64,000 bases of DNA from NCBI GenBank assembly GCA_033398695.1, contig CM065818.1, forward strand, positions 52,546,001 through 52,610,000, read 5' to 3'. The notes under the pieces were generated by a model that saw only the letters and a list, made by a program, of their open reading frames with translations, did not search any database and was not told the DNA's origin. Of this stretch, positions 9,326-21,401 are shown piece after piece (position 1 is the stretch's first letter; each line of letters opens with the position of its first letter). This stretch comes from Orobanche coerulescens. Its lineage: Eukaryota; Streptophyta; Magnoliopsida; Lamiales; Orobanchaceae. A program made the position numbers and the translations under genes.

Positions 9326-11249
9326 ATGGAAAGGAACCTGAGAGGCCGTGGCAGAGGGGGACGAGGCCGCGGAAGAGGCCGAATTCCGATACCACGAGCT
9401 AACAGACGCGCGAATGTGGAACAGAGTTCCGCAGGCAGTGATTCGCCTTCTAGGGGCCAATCACACCACACCGGAGAGAATGCACGTGCCGATCCTTACA
9501 CCGTGATGCAGGGCATGATGGCCCAGATGACCCAAATGGGTCAGCTGATGGAAACTATGCAGAGGAATACTACTGGTCAACAGCAGGGACAACAGCCTCC
9601 GCCTCTGGTGCCTGGCGGGATCGTGAGTCGAATTATTAGCGACATATCACGTCAGCGACCTCCGACTTTTGAAGGCTCATCTGAGCCTGCTGACATTGTA
9701 CACTGGATAGAGCATTTTGAGAAACTATTCGAGATGGTGGAGTGCCCAGAGGAAAATCGAGTTGCTGTGGCAGCCTACTACCTTAGTAAGAGTGCCCATA
9801 CTTGGTGGCTTTCTGTGAGGCCTGCCGAAGGCGCGAGTACTTGGGAGGAATTCAAGAATCTTATGCTAGATTGTCACTATCCTGCACCCCTCCGTGAAGC
9901 CAAACTGTCCGAATTACTAAACCCCAACCCATCGGAAGACGAGGATGTGTTAGCAATTGCCGAAAAATTCCAAGCACTTCTCCCTTTTGCTACGTCAGTT
10001 GTCCGTTCGGAAGCTGATAAGATGAAATATTTCCTCAAGAGGCTTAAACCCTGAATGAGGATGCAATTACTCAATCACCATTGTACGACCTTACCGGAGT
10101 TTATTGAGAAGGCTTTGGAGTATGAACCTACTGCGAAGGAGATTTCCAAGAAGCAGCCTCAGTTTTCCAACAAGAGATCCAGGAACCAGACCCAAGGAGA
10201 CAGTAACCGGGGGGTATTCAAGAAACCCCAGCTTGTACCAAATCCTTCTGAGCGGCCACCTATGGCACCGAAACCGGCAGGAACGCACTCTCGGGCAATC
10301 AGCTCACCTGTCGTGTGTTATAACTGTGGGGACCAGGGGCATATCAGCTCCAAGTGTCCGAAGCCGGCCGTTGCCTGTCACACTTGCGGGAAGAACGGTC
10401 ATCGTGCTCGCTATTGCCGGGGTGGACTCGGGCGTGCTCCAGTAGCATCTCTTGCTCCAGTACAGTCTTCTGTTCAGGAACGTGCTCCTCCATCCGCTTC
10501 TTACTAGACTACCGGGGCGAACAAAGGGATGGGCCATGGAAATCAAGTTGGTACACCTGCTTCCGGGGTTGCAAAACCCAGAGTCTACGAGATGAAGAAA
10601 GCCGATGATCCCAAAGCCAGCATGATTGCAGGTACTCTCGAGATCCACTCTCAGCCCGTTTGTGTTCTTTTTGATACTGGTGCTTCACACTCCTTTTTGT
10701 CTAGTTCTTATTTGAGTCGTTTGCATTTGAATCATGTTACCGATTGTGAACCTTATGTAATTGGTCTACCCGATGGTAGAAGAATTATTGGGAGTCGTGA
10801 AGTACAGAACTGTCCGATTAGCATGAACAACCGTGAGTGGTTGTCCGACTTAATTGTAGTTGATTTACCTAAAGATGATGTAATCTTGGGTATCGACCGG
10901 ATGGATCGTCACGATGCCGTGCTTAGCGTCCGTAAGCGAATGGTGACCGTCACATCGGATGATGGCGTCGAGTGTATTTTTCGGGGTGATAATCCCAATC
11001 ATTCTGGGAGAGTCATCAGCGCTATGAAGGCTATGAGATTACTGAACCAGGGATGCATTGGTTATTGGTGTTACATGACTAAGACAGCTGACCCGCCAGT
11101 CAAATTGATTGATATTCCAGTAGTTCGAGATTATCCAGATGTATTTCCAGACGAGCTTCCAGGAATACCCCCACAGCGAGAGGTGGAATTCACCATTGAG
11201 TTGGAGCCAGGGACGTCCCCGCTTTCGGAAGCACCATATCGTATGGCCC
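9326..11249 (+). pseudogene. gag: Gypsy gag and protease, family D
   Basis: The start is ATG 9326, one base after a CAG acceptor-like site. An Arg/Gly-rich N-terminus (RGRGRGGRGRGRGR) comes first, then the retrotransposon gag domain (PPTFEGSSEPADIVHWIEHF to about 10054). Two CCHC zinc knuckles follow (CYNCGDQGHISSKC and CHTCGKNGHRARYC, about 10317-10427). The aspartic protease has LFDTGASHSF near 10670. It is one frame with in-frame stops at 10052-10054 (TGA) and 10505-10507 (TAG), then a one-base loss near 11250 that shifts into the RT frame. Without the stops it would make the particle protein and its processing enzyme. Confidence 0.93.
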
Positions 11250-14010
11250 CACTGAGATGCAGGAGTTGAAAAGACAACTCGAAGAATTAAGTGAGAAAGG
11301 ATATGTTCGGCCCAGTGCATCCCCTTGGGGAGCGCCAGTGTTATTCGTACGGAAGAAGGACGGATCGCTGCGTTTGTGTATTGATTACCGGGAGCTGAAC
11401 AAAGTAACAATTAAGAACAAATATCCTTTACCTCGTATCGATGATCTATTGGATCAGCTCCAAGGAGCTGCTGTATTTTCCAAGATCGACATGAGGTCCG
11501 GGTACCACCAATTGCGGATTCGAGAGTCTGACGTCCCGAAGACAGCTTTTCGCACTCGCTATGGGCATTATGAGTTCGTTGTCATGCCATTCGGACTGAC
11601 TAATGCACCTGCAGTATTCATGGAATTGATGAATCGGGTTTTTATTAATTATCTGGATCGTTTTGTAGTCGTTTTTATTGACGATATCTTGGTCTACTCT
11701 TGTGATCATGAGGAGCATGAGTGTCACCTCCGCCAGGTTCTCGACGCATTAAGGCGAGAACAACTCTATGGAAAATTTTCTAAGTGTGAATTCTGGATGT
11801 CCAAGTTATTTTTCCGGGGTCATGTGATATCAGCGGAGGGAGTAAGAGTAGACCAACAAGACGGAAGCTATCCGAGATGGCTACCCAAGAACGTGAAGGA
11901 AGTTCGTAGTTTTCTGGGTCTAGCGAGGCTATTACAGCATTTATTCGTGGAAGGATTTTCCAAAATTGCTCAACCGATGGCTAATCTATTGAGAAAAGAT
12001 AAGAAGTACTTGTGGTCGGAAGCATGTCAGCAAAGTTTTGATGAACTCAAAGGTCGATTAATTTCAGCACCTGTTTTAGTACTACCTAGAGGAACGGAAG
12101 GATTCGTGGTATATAGCGATGCATCGAGGCAGGGCCTTGGCTGCGTGTTAATGCAGGACGGGAAAGTGATCGCCTATGCGTCCAGACAGTTGTGTCCTTA
12201 CGAGGTCAACTACCCGACTCATGACTTGGAGTTAGCAGCCGTAGTGTTTGCTTTAAAAATCTGGCGCCACTATCTGTATGGAGTTGCCTGCCCGATTTTT
12301 ACGGACCACAAGAGCCTGAAGTATATTTTTACCCAGAAGGAGTTGAATATGAGACAAAGGAGGTGGTTAGAGCTAATCAAAGACTATGATATCGAGATCC
12401 TTTATCATCCAGGGAAGGCAAACGTGGTTGCCGATGCCTTGAGCCGCAAGACGGTGCAGGAGCAGATACTAGCTCGTTTGACCGCCCAGAGGGAGTTGCA
12501 ATTAGAGTTCATGAGACCAGAGATTGAGGTCTGGATACAACGCATTCAGGGACAATTGTGCATGCTTGAGATTTCACCATCCCTTGATGAGACGGTCAGG
12601 ACGAAACAGATGACGGACCCATTCTTATCCAGAATTCGAGGAGAAATCGATCAGGGGAAGGCCCCTGGATTTGTGGTTCATGAGGATGGACTGTTACGCT
12701 TTAAAAATCGAGTGTGTGTACCAGCAGACGAAGAGTTGAGGAATACTATTCTGAAGGAGGCTCATGCTACCCCGTATTCCATACACCCGGGATCAAACAA
12801 AATGTATAAGGATTTGAAGCCGTATTATTGGTGGGGTAACATGAAACGGGAGGTTGCCGAATTCGTTTCGAAATGTTTGACTTGTCAGCAGGTCAAGATT
12901 GAGCATCAATGACCAGCAGGCATGATGAAACTGCTTCCGATTCCCGAGTGGAAGTGGGAAGACATATCGATGGATTTTATTACTAGTTTGCCGACGAGCC
13001 GTCGAGGCATGAATACGATTTGGGTGGTTGTGGATCGATTGACTAAATCAGCCCACTTCTTGGAGATCAAGGACACTTGGGGCCCTGAGAGATTGGCCCA
13101 ATTATTCATCAAAGAGATTGTGAGACTGCATGGCACCCCTAAGAGTATTGTATCAGATCGGGACAAACGGTTCGTGTCGCACTTCTGGAAGGCGGTTCAT
13201 CATGCTATGGGTACACAGTTGAACTTCAGTACGGCTTTTCATCCTCAGACCGATGGTCAGTCTGAAAGGACAATTCAAACTCTAGAGGATATGTTGAGGG
13301 CATGTGCTCTCGATTGGAAGCCTGACTGGGAAGTCCAACTGCCGTTGGTAGAATTCACGTATAATAACAGCTGGCACACCTCGATCATGATGGCACCTTA
13401 TGAGGCATTATATGGTCGTCGTTGTAGGTCCCCTTTGTGCTGGGACAAATTATCTGAATCTATTGGTACGGAACCTGATATGTTATTGGCAGCCCGCGAG
13501 AAGATTTCCCTGATCAAGAGCCGTCTATTAACGGCCCAAAGCCGCCAAAAAACATATGCAAATCGTCGACGACCACTCGAGTTTGAAGTTGGTGACCATG
13601 TACTGGTCAAAGTATCTCCTACCAGATGTGTTTTCCGATTCGAGAAGAGAGGCAAATTGAGCCCAAGGTATATTGGTCCGTTTGAGATCCTGGAACGAGT
13701 AGGCGACCTAGCCTATCGTTTGGCATTACCACCAGCTTTGAGTCGGATTCACAACGTAATCCATGTATCTCAGTTAAGGAAGTATGTTGCTGATCCAAGT
13801 CACGTTATTCAATTCGACGAGGTCGAAATAGCCGACGACCATTCGTATGAAGAACAGCCTGTGCAGATACTCGAGAGAAGAATTAAACAGCTGAGGAACA
13901 AGACGATTCCCTTATTAAAAATTCAGTGGTCAAGACATGGAGTCGAGGAAGCTACGTGGGAGACCGAAGATAGCATGCGAGAGAAATACCCCGAACTGTT
14001 TACCCCTTAG
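11250..14010 (+). pseudogene. pol: Gypsy pol: RT, RNase H, integrase, chromodomain, family D
   Basis: Reverse transcriptase opens with the [19 protein letters not shown] region. The catalytic FIDD is near residue 141 of the 551-residue frame that starts at 11257. RNase H follows ([34 protein letters not shown]). Integrase has the HHCC elements and an intact SDRD...QTDGQSER (D-35-E). The chromodomain has [13 protein letters not shown] and the ORF ends with TAG at 14008-14010. A single TGA at 12910-12912 interrupts the frame where other copies have CGG or AGA. Near 11870 and 11925 small compensating indels garble the RT thumb region. Catalytic residues are otherwise present. Confidence 0.93.
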
Positions 14011-14028
14011 TTTCGAGGACGAAACTCC

Positions 14029-14044
14029 TTTTAAGGGGGGAGTA
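14029..14044 (+). other. Polypurine tract, family D
   Basis: TTTTAAGGGGGGAGTA directly precedes the 3' LTR start TGTAATACCC. Confidence 0.8.
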
Positions 14045-16959
14045 TGTAATACCCTCGCCTTTAGTATTGTATTTCATGATTTAAGTTAAGTGTTTTCGCA
14101 CCATATCTGTGATGTTGTAGCAAGTATCGACGAATTATGTTAAGTTAGATTCATGGTCATTCATACTATATTAGTTGTTGGGTGATATTGGGAGAATTCC
14201 ATTTATACTTGTTATAGTACTTAACGTACGTTAACATGTATTCATAACGTACGCTATGTAGGTCGCCTTACGTACGTAACATCAATACGTTAACGTACGT
14301 AATGCGGAAGATCCTCCAGCAGTCCGCCTTTCGGCGGGTGGGGCCGAGCAGGGGTAGGTGGTCGGGAGTCGATCGCGACAGCCAAGTCAACGGCTATTAC
14401 GTACGTAATAGCTACATAGTTACGTACGTAACGAATTGCGTGTTTTGAGGCAGTGAGATTTGATGAAATTGGTTACGTACGTAATGATCACAAGATTACG
14501 TACGTAAAGGCTATAACGTACGTTAACCACGATCGTTAACGTACGTAATGTCAAGTTCAGATTATAAAAGTATGACTTGCCATTCACTTCCTACTCGACC
14601 CTTTTCAACCTCCCAGTTGAGGAACGATTCTTTTCCCCTCCAATTTCATTTCTAAGCCTTCCTAACTTGTGTTGGAGCTTCAACACTTGATTGGTGACTT
14701 GGAGAGCTAGAGATTGAAGTGTATCCCTTGAAGTGTTGGTGTTGTTCTTCATTTTAAGGTTGGTCTTTCTTCAACTCATATCAATTCCATGCTTATGATG
14801 ATGTTAGTAGATAAATACTTCACATAATGTTAGTTTAAACTAGTGCAAACATGATAAGTTAATTGAATCATGCTCAAACTAAGTGAAGATTAACATTGAA
14901 GGTATTAGTGTTACTTCTTGTTGTAAATAACTTCATAAGGTGATTGTGTTGATAATGATATACTTAAAACCTGATGTATAACATGATAATCGGAAGTTAA
15001 TTATAGTCTCAACACTAGGAACATGTTAGGGATGATATCCTTAATGATTAAAAGTGAGAAATGTTAAATTTGTCTTGAACATTCTATTGATTCTTGAAGG
15101 TAGTATGGAACCATGATTTTTGGCCTCTAAAACCTTTGTAATAAAATTGTTGGAAATATTATGTTAACCCTTTGTAGATGATCTTTGTTAGATGGATGAA
15201 GTTACTTCAAAAATTTCAAGTATCCAATGATATAACTAGGCTTTTAATAAATTCTTCAAAGTAAAACAATGAATGTTGATAGAAGGAAGTTGTAATCTTC
15301 ATATGTTCGAATTTATCAATTTCGTTAAAGGGTGTTAATCACTACATTAATAGGTTGATAATGTTCTTAAGAGAATTGTGTTGAATATGATGATACAAAT
15401 GCGGTAGATGAGTAGCCGAATTCCATTTCATTAATCCGTGCGTGTTTAGAGACGTAAATTAAGATGATGTTCTTAGTTCACTCAAAACTTAAACTTATGT
15501 TTCATATAGTAATCAAGTTTTGAATGAAATCGTTGGTAAAATAATGAAGAACGTAATTAAACACAACTTATATCGTAATTGGAAGTGTCGATGATTTGAA
15601 AAGATATTTTCACGATATTGCATTGATAATAAACTAGACATCAATAATTTGACATTAAGGTTAGAATATGTAATGAACATGATAAACATACGATGATTTG
15701 TAATGAGAACATTAAAATGATCAATAGGATAATCGATTTATTCAAGTAAATTTACGAATATTGTTTATGCGATAATACCATTATCGTAAGAATGTGTTGT
15801 TGAATGAATTATATTTCATTCAAGGTTGCTTGTTCACGTGAGTATTGTTAGACGAGGATACCGTTCGTTTGACCATTCAAAGAAGGATTATTCGTCTACG
15901 GAATTGAGGCAAGTTATCTTGCTTGGTTATAATGATGTGTGGATTCTTATGATAATTATGCATTTCGTGTATATGAAACACTTATAAACTTGTGTCTTGT
16001 GACTTGAGGTCGTTCTTAATGATGTCCCGTTTGCATCGTGGGATTGTATTCCCAAGTTTCGTTACTTTTGGACCCTTGATATTGTTGAGCTTTGTTGACA
16101 CTTCGGTGAGTTGTTCAATTCCTTAGTAAAAGTGTAATTCGTTGAGTTTCGTTGTCATGTTGTATCGTGACATCTCTGGAGTCATATCTGCGCGCCGATT
16201 GGTTATGTGTAGGATTTTTAGCCGGGCACTTGATGATCAAGCGTGGAGGTTTTCCGCATTTAGATCGTGCACACGAGACGTAGTTCGTGAGGCTAATTAG
16301 GTACATCGTCCCATGTATATTCTGGATTCCGTATACGGGGTGGACATGTGCACGGACACATTTCCGGATCGGGCGTACTGTGACGTCCGTCTTGAGCCAT
16401 AGTATATGGTCGTTCGTATATTTGGTTATGTTCGACAGTTGGGACTGATTGTTTATACGCCTTAGGGGTATATTCAGTAGTCGGTGGATTTCTTTGAGAT
16501 CAGTATATATGAATTGTATAATGTCATGAGAATTATTATCATGTATAGCTGACCCTGTGGTTTGGGGCGAAATACTTGTATTTCAGGGCGAGGAAAGGGC
16601 AAGGCACAGGAGGAGCACAATGGCGATGGAGGATTCTGATGTATGCTATTTCGGGGGGCCCGAGTCTTTTGGTTGTTCGGTTATGTTTTATTGTGACTTT
16701 CATTTTTATTTTGTGTCGGATGAATGTACTAAAATTTGTTAGGTACTGCCCATCGTCATATGGTCTGTACCGAATTTGGATCCTGTGTTTGTTTGCTCGT
16801 GTTTAAAGATATGAATAACTCATGCTCCACACTGGGGTTTTGATAAATGTTGTGGTACGGTGCCACGTTGCCAGATTTTAAATGTATATTGTGATATCGC
16901 CTGGTGGGTCCCAGTAGGGGTCCACGACACTGTAATAGCCACTGTTTTTGGGCTGTTAC

Positions 16960-16960
<1 letters not shown>
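14045..16960 (+). repeat. 3' LTR of family D element
   Basis: The LTR is 2,916 bases, the same length as the 5' LTR with no net indel. The palindrome cluster is at about 14221-14550, TATAAAAG at 14563-14570, GAG/GCAAGT at 15909 and the hairpin at about 16454-16472. About 44 substitutions from the 5' copy were counted by eye, mostly transitions. Confidence 0.95.
14221..14550 (+). promoter_or_regulatory. ACGTACGT palindrome cluster (family D 3' LTR)
   Basis: The same ten sites as in the 5' LTR, in the same order. All are perfect or near-perfect, including TTACGTACGTAA near 14471, which is mutated in the 5' copy. Confidence 0.75.
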
Positions 16961-16990
<30 letters not shown>

Positions 16991-17135
16991 TTGTGCTGTG
17001 TGTGTGTGTGTGTGGCGGTGTGTGTGTACTATGTGTGTGTGTGTGTTTTTTGTGCTGTGTGTGTTGTGTGTGTGTATGTGTTTGTGTAATGTGTGTATGT
17101 GTATGTGTTTGTGTGTGTGTGACAGTGTGTGTGTA

Positions 17136-17192
<57 letters not shown>

Positions 17193-17205
17193 TGTACTGT
17201 GTGTG

Positions 17206-17248
<43 letters not shown>

Positions 17249-17331
17249 TGTGCTGTGTGTGTGTGTTTGTGTGTGTGTGTGGCAGTGTGTGTGTTTAACT
17301 CTAGTTTGTGTGTGTGTGGCTAACTCTAGTT
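16961..17331 (+). repeat. GT-rich tract, right part of intron 1
   Basis: The TG/GT tract continues after the family D element and starts with the target duplication TACTG. It includes a short CT run (about 17138-17155) and ends with two TAACTCTAGTT motifs (about 17296 and 17320). An acceptor CAATATGTAG follows at 17349. The same ending recurs at 23938-23992, before exon 2 of the second repeat. Confidence 0.88.
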
Positions 17332-17349
17332 TTAATTGTCAATATGTAG

Positions 17350-17562
17350 GCCAATTATGATGTTAGTTAGATTAGCAATCTTGGTCATTTTCAGAAGAAG
17401 TCTTTACAGTCAATCGGCGTAAAATGGAGGCAATTTAAGTCTGATTTGACCGGTGAGTACATATATGGTCCAAGCAAAGGAAAATCTCCTTGTGACAAGT
17501 ATGGTATCTCCGAGGAAGACTGGAGAGACTTCAAAAAGATTCGTGAGGACTCCGCTTGGGAG
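17350..17562 (+). pseudogene. CACTA gene 2, exon 2 (copy 1)
   Basis: The 213-base exon (71 codons) lies between acceptor TATGTAG and donor GTATAACC. It encodes SIGVKWRQFKSDLT, then CDKYGISEEDWRDF and ends SAWE. This is the core of the plant transposase-24 (Ptta/En/Spm) domain, thought to bind DNA. There is one in-frame TAG at codon 7, shared with copy 2. So the stop either predates the duplication, or the true acceptor is the AG inside GTTAGTTAG just after it. Confidence 0.8.
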
Positions 17563-17870
17563 GTATAACCGAAAAAAATGTTTTAAGTTTTTTTTTTTAA
17601 AGTTCAATGCTGGAAATAATGAATACACAATCAAATAAAATAATTTCTAATTAATAACATAAAATCTGAAATAAAAAATGTTTATATATATATATATATA
17701 TATTCATAAAAGGATTGTACAATAATCTGAAAATAATTTTACAAGAATCAAATAAAACAATTTCTAATTAAGAACCTATTTCTAATTAAAAACATAAAAT
17801 TTGAAAAAAATTGTTTTGAATTTGAAAATATTTATAAAATTGTTTATGGATTATTTGATACTTGTAACAG

Positions 17871-18124
17871 GAACTAATAAGTAAGAAACAAGAATTAGCA
17901 AAAATGAACATTCCGCATTATATGGCACGAGGAGGGTACGACTTGGTGGATATACGGGAGATGGAGAGGAAGATGAAGGAGCGTCGAGAAGTATCTAAAT
18001 CTGAAGAAGATATTGTTATTGATACCCCGTCTCCACCTACGCGTCATCAAAGGTGGAAGCCTGGTCATACAAAAGGACGGGGGGAACGTCATCCGATGCT
18101 GCACGAGAGATTTTCGAGAGGATT
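17871..18124 (+). pseudogene. CACTA gene 2, exon 3 (copy 1)
   Basis: The exon is 254 bases, from acceptor TTGTAACAG to donor GTAAGTTC. It encodes a Lys/Glu-rich segment (KKQELAKMNIPHYMARGGYD, then REMERKMKERREVSKSEED and PPTRHQRWKPGH). This basic, helical type of region follows the transposase-24 core in plant CACTA proteins. The junction to exon 4 is out of phase as I place it, so one boundary is probably off. Intron 2 (17563-17870) is AT-rich and contains a (TA)n run near 17683. Confidence 0.7.
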
Positions 18125-18656
18125 GTAAGTTCTTTTTTAAGAATTATTTTTTCTTGTAAGCAAAATAAAAAGCTCCACTTTTTTGTTGGTAAGTGTTAGC
18201 AAACACTAAAAATTTGAGGTAAATTATTTGTTTTATTAAATGTAAATAACCACTTTTCTACCCAATTATTTTTATCTACATTCTTGTATTGTTTTTTCTC
18301 CTTCATCAACTTGTATTAGTTGTTTGCATATTTCAAAATTTTGTAATATGGTGCCAATTTAAATTTTTGTAGGATGATTTGGAGAAGCAGTATACACAAA
18401 GTACCTTCATTCCTGAGGGACGACAGGATATATTAGCGGCTGCCATTGGGAGACCCGAGCACCCTGGTCGTGTTAGTGGAATTGGTTTTGGTGTGGGTAT
18501 TCGTGATTACTTTGGACGATCATGTGTACCGACGTCTTCCGTAAGTGAAGATGTGTTGGAGCAGCTAAGGAAGAAGATCACCCTTGATGTCACACAGACT
18601 TTGATGAAAGAGTTCGGCCAGACAACGGGTGCTAGTTCCAAGCGGCCTGTTGATAT

Positions 18657-20686
18657 TGTAATATCTGTACCTTTCCGTTTTTAGCACTTTCCATTTTTGG
18701 TGTATGTCTATTTTTATCGACTCGCTTGTAACCGTTTCGACTTTGTGAATCTACTTTATTCTTGGAGTTTTTCCATTTGGACGAGTTTTGGAGATGTTTT
18801 CACGTAATTTCATTTAATGATGTGTTTTGCCGTATGAACATTCGATTCTCGTAAAACTCATTCGTTTTCGTTGTTTTTTGGTTTGTACAAGTTCGTATGG
18901 TTGAACTAGTCATGTTGAGACTTTCGGCTTGTAAATTCGACGTCGTTTCGTGATTTTCGCGCACTTGGGCCATTTTTGTAATTTCCGAATAGTTTAGGGA
19001 ATCTCATTTTCGTTGTCACATTACGGACCCTCCAGTGGTCGGAATTATATTTTCTCTCAGCGCTTAGCTCCGTCGTCTTGAATACCTCGTATTTACACTT
19101 TTGATTCCATCCTCGTGTTGTGGTTCGTCGTTGGAATCGACTGTGCAGAATTAGTATTCAGAACTGGGATCTGCTATGTGCATAACATACGTTATGCATG
19201 ATCCATAACGTACGTTACGACCGTAGTTAATTTAGTACAGACGTTTGGTTACGTACGTTAACCAGTATTGGGTTACGTACGTAACCATCATAACGTACGT
19301 TAACAGCTTGTGTTAACGTACGTAACGCGCTGTCAGCGTTTTTAAACCTGCCTTAACCTCACTCGTTTATTTTCATTCTTCTTCAGCCCTTCTCGCGACG
19401 TGAGTGTTCTTGAGCGCCTTTGGAGCGATTTGTCCAGAGCAATCCGTGGATTTCCTCTAGAGATTTATTATTGTGTAACAAGGGAGATTAACCTACAACA
19501 TTATCATCTTCCACCAGTCGAATCCAAGGTATTTCTCAGGAACCCTAACTTCGTCGACTTTGGGGGTTTTTCGGGATCCTAGGGATTAATTCCGAATTGT
19601 TCAATTATGTTATGATATTCCTTACCGATTGTGGTTATTGGGTGATTCCAAATCCATTTTCCTTGATTTTAATCCGTGAATTATCAATACGGGGAGATTT
19701 TGCGTAAACCCTCGCCCATATCGATTGATCGTTCATTGTCGTAGCATGTAATCGGGGTTATGGGAGTATTCCTTTCGATTATTGATGTCCGTTGGGACTG
19801 AGTTATGCTAATTCTTCGTTTAGGAACCGTCGTTTTCCATTCGGATCGTCCGTAGTTGTTTTTCACTTTCGATTCTTCGGAGATGTCACAAAGGCAAGTA
19901 CTTTACATTTGTTTACATGTTCTAGTATTTGAAATATGGCTTTATCGTGGTTGTTGTGGATAGATATGTGTATGTTCACCTAGGGATGGTCCGACGGGGC
20001 CTCTAGGGATACGTATTGCCGTGAGTGTGCGTATCACGAACTGTGGTTAGCCACCCAGGGATGTCCGACGGGGCTCTGCGGGGTACGGTGGTCGTGAGTC
20101 TCGTACCAACGGTTAACTTTGAATTGTGATTTGTTGGAGATAATGTGTTTTGTGATTGTACATTGTAAATATTCCGGAATATAAAATGTTCTCTAAAATG
20201 ATTTTTGGCGCATATATTCATCTGATTAGAATGTAGTTCAAATGGATTGTACTTACACTAGCAGTTGTCGCTAACCCCTTAAATGGGGGAAATACTTTTT
20301 GTATTTCAGGTATCGATCGTGGGGACAAGCGATCACTCGAGCCGTCTGAGGATGATGGGCAAGCATGATACTGTTCAGTGGTTGATTATCGGTGTTCTTT
20401 TCTATCGGTTATTATTGATGTCTTATTTTGGGATTTCTATATTATAAAATTGGTTTAAGTACTCGGGTACTTCCTTTTTAAAAATTGTTAATGATGTGTT
20501 CCCGTTTTGGGAAGTGGATTTGATATCAGATTTTATTTGTCGGATTGTAGTCTTTTATTTGAATTGTCGTTTCATTGATGATTGTATGTCGTGGTCGAAT
20601 GTCTTGTTAGTACGTTAGCCTGGTGGATTACACAGTGTGGGGTCCACGGCGCTGTAATATGCCTTGACCGTCTTGGGGGTGTTACA
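18657..20686 (+). mobile_element. Solo LTR of gypsy family B (2,030 bases)
   Basis: It starts TGTAATATCTG and ends GGGGGTGTTACA, flanked by a perfect target duplication GATAT (18652-18656 and 20687-20691). There is no internal region, so this is an LTR-LTR recombination product. It holds a palindrome cluster (19180-19330), a donor-like AAG/GTATTT (19529), AAG/GCAAGT (19894), two GGTCCGACGGG / TGTCCGACGGG repeats (about 19988 and 20060), the hairpin CCCCTTAAATGGGGG (20275-20289) and TTTCAGG (about 20304-20310). It is the same family as the LTRs at 38761 and 45769 but carries a different palindrome type. Confidence 0.95.
19180..19330 (+). promoter_or_regulatory. ACGTACGT palindrome cluster in family B solo LTR
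   Basis: Six sites occur in 150 bases: ATAACATACGTTAT, ATAACGTACGTTA, TTACGTACGTTAA, TTACGTACGTAA, TAACGTACGTTAA and TTAACGTACGTAA. An AT-rich TTTTTAAA follows at about 19339. The sister LTRs at 39300 and 46310 carry TTAGCGTACGCTAA at this place. Confidence 0.75.
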
Positions 20687-21122
20687 GATATTCATACACC
20701 GGATGAGGTTACTCGTGTTAGCACGAAGGGGAGTTGTGCTAATGCTATTTCTGGCCCTCCCGGAGAGAGACCTGCGACTGGAGAAACTATTCAAGTTGGA
20801 TTTTATGTGGACGAGCATCCTTCCCATCTAGTTGCTATCGGTAGGGTTATTCAGGGCGATTCGACCCTACATTGTGCTCCTTTACCAGCTCATTTGGTTA
20901 AGGTAGTGGTTGAGGAGGCCGTAGATGCCATCGATGAAGTCCTTGTGGCGACTGATGAGGTGAGAGTCGTGGGGGAAGCTTTAGGTGGATTTATTGCATG
21001 GCCACAAGATTTTGTTTTCTCCGATTTTTCAAAGGTAAATATTTTCTTTTTCTTTTTAATAACTCAAATAAAATAAATTATTTCAAATGTACTTGTATTT
21101 TACACTTTACTATATGAAATAG

Positions 21123-21367
21123 GATATTCAGCGACCAAGGAAGCAGGCTCGTCACAATGACGGGTCGAGGACCAAAGATGACATCATGAAGGACTTACTT
21201 AGTGCTGTGTCGAGTCTTTACAATAATCAGTTATCAGTGTCGTGGGATGCATCTATCTTTAGCTGTGGTGGTGATGATGTTCCATTGTACATCGCTCACA
21301 CTGATATTTTAGAGATCGTTCAAGGAAATGAGTGGCTTAGTTTATGAGTTGTACAACTTTGGACTAT
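21123..21367 (+). pseudogene. CACTA gene 2, exon 5 (copy 1)
   Basis: The exon is 245 bases, from acceptor TGAAATAG to donor GTGAGT. It encodes DIQRPRKQARHN, then VPLYIAHTDILEIVQGNEWL, the linker entering the Ulp1-like domain. The splice phase to exon 6 is correct (AT/G rebuilds ATG). An in-frame TGA lies near 21344 where copy 2 has TTA. Confidence 0.75.
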
Positions 21368-21401
21368 GTGAGTAATTTCCTTTAGGGAATTTTTTTACAT
21401 T

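Larger units (their letters stand above)
5997..16960 (+). mobile_element. Complete gypsy chromovirus, family D (10,964 bases)
   Basis: This is a full-length element with two LTRs of 2,916 bases (TGTAATACCC...GGGCTGTTACA). It is flanked by a perfect 5-base target duplication TACTG (5992-5996 and 16961-16965). PBS, gag, protease, RT, RNase H, integrase, chromodomain and PPT are in standard order. By eye the LTRs differ at about 44 sites (about 1.5%), which points to a recent insertion. It sits in the GT tract of CACTA intron 1. The gag-pol frame is already broken by three stops and one clear frameshift. Confidence 0.96.
18373..21034 (+). pseudogene. CACTA gene 2, exon 4 (copy 1), split by solo LTR
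   Basis: The exon is 627 bases once the solo LTR 18657-20686 and one GATAT duplication are removed, the same length as copy 2. The first part has RQDILAAAIGRPEHPGRV and the DYFGRS region. The second part is DUF8039-like, with a Val-rich segment ending GGFIAWPQDFVFSDFSK before donor GTAAAT. Apart from the LTR this exon has no stop, whereas copy 2 has two. Intron 3 (18125-18372) is AT-rich. Confidence 0.78.
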
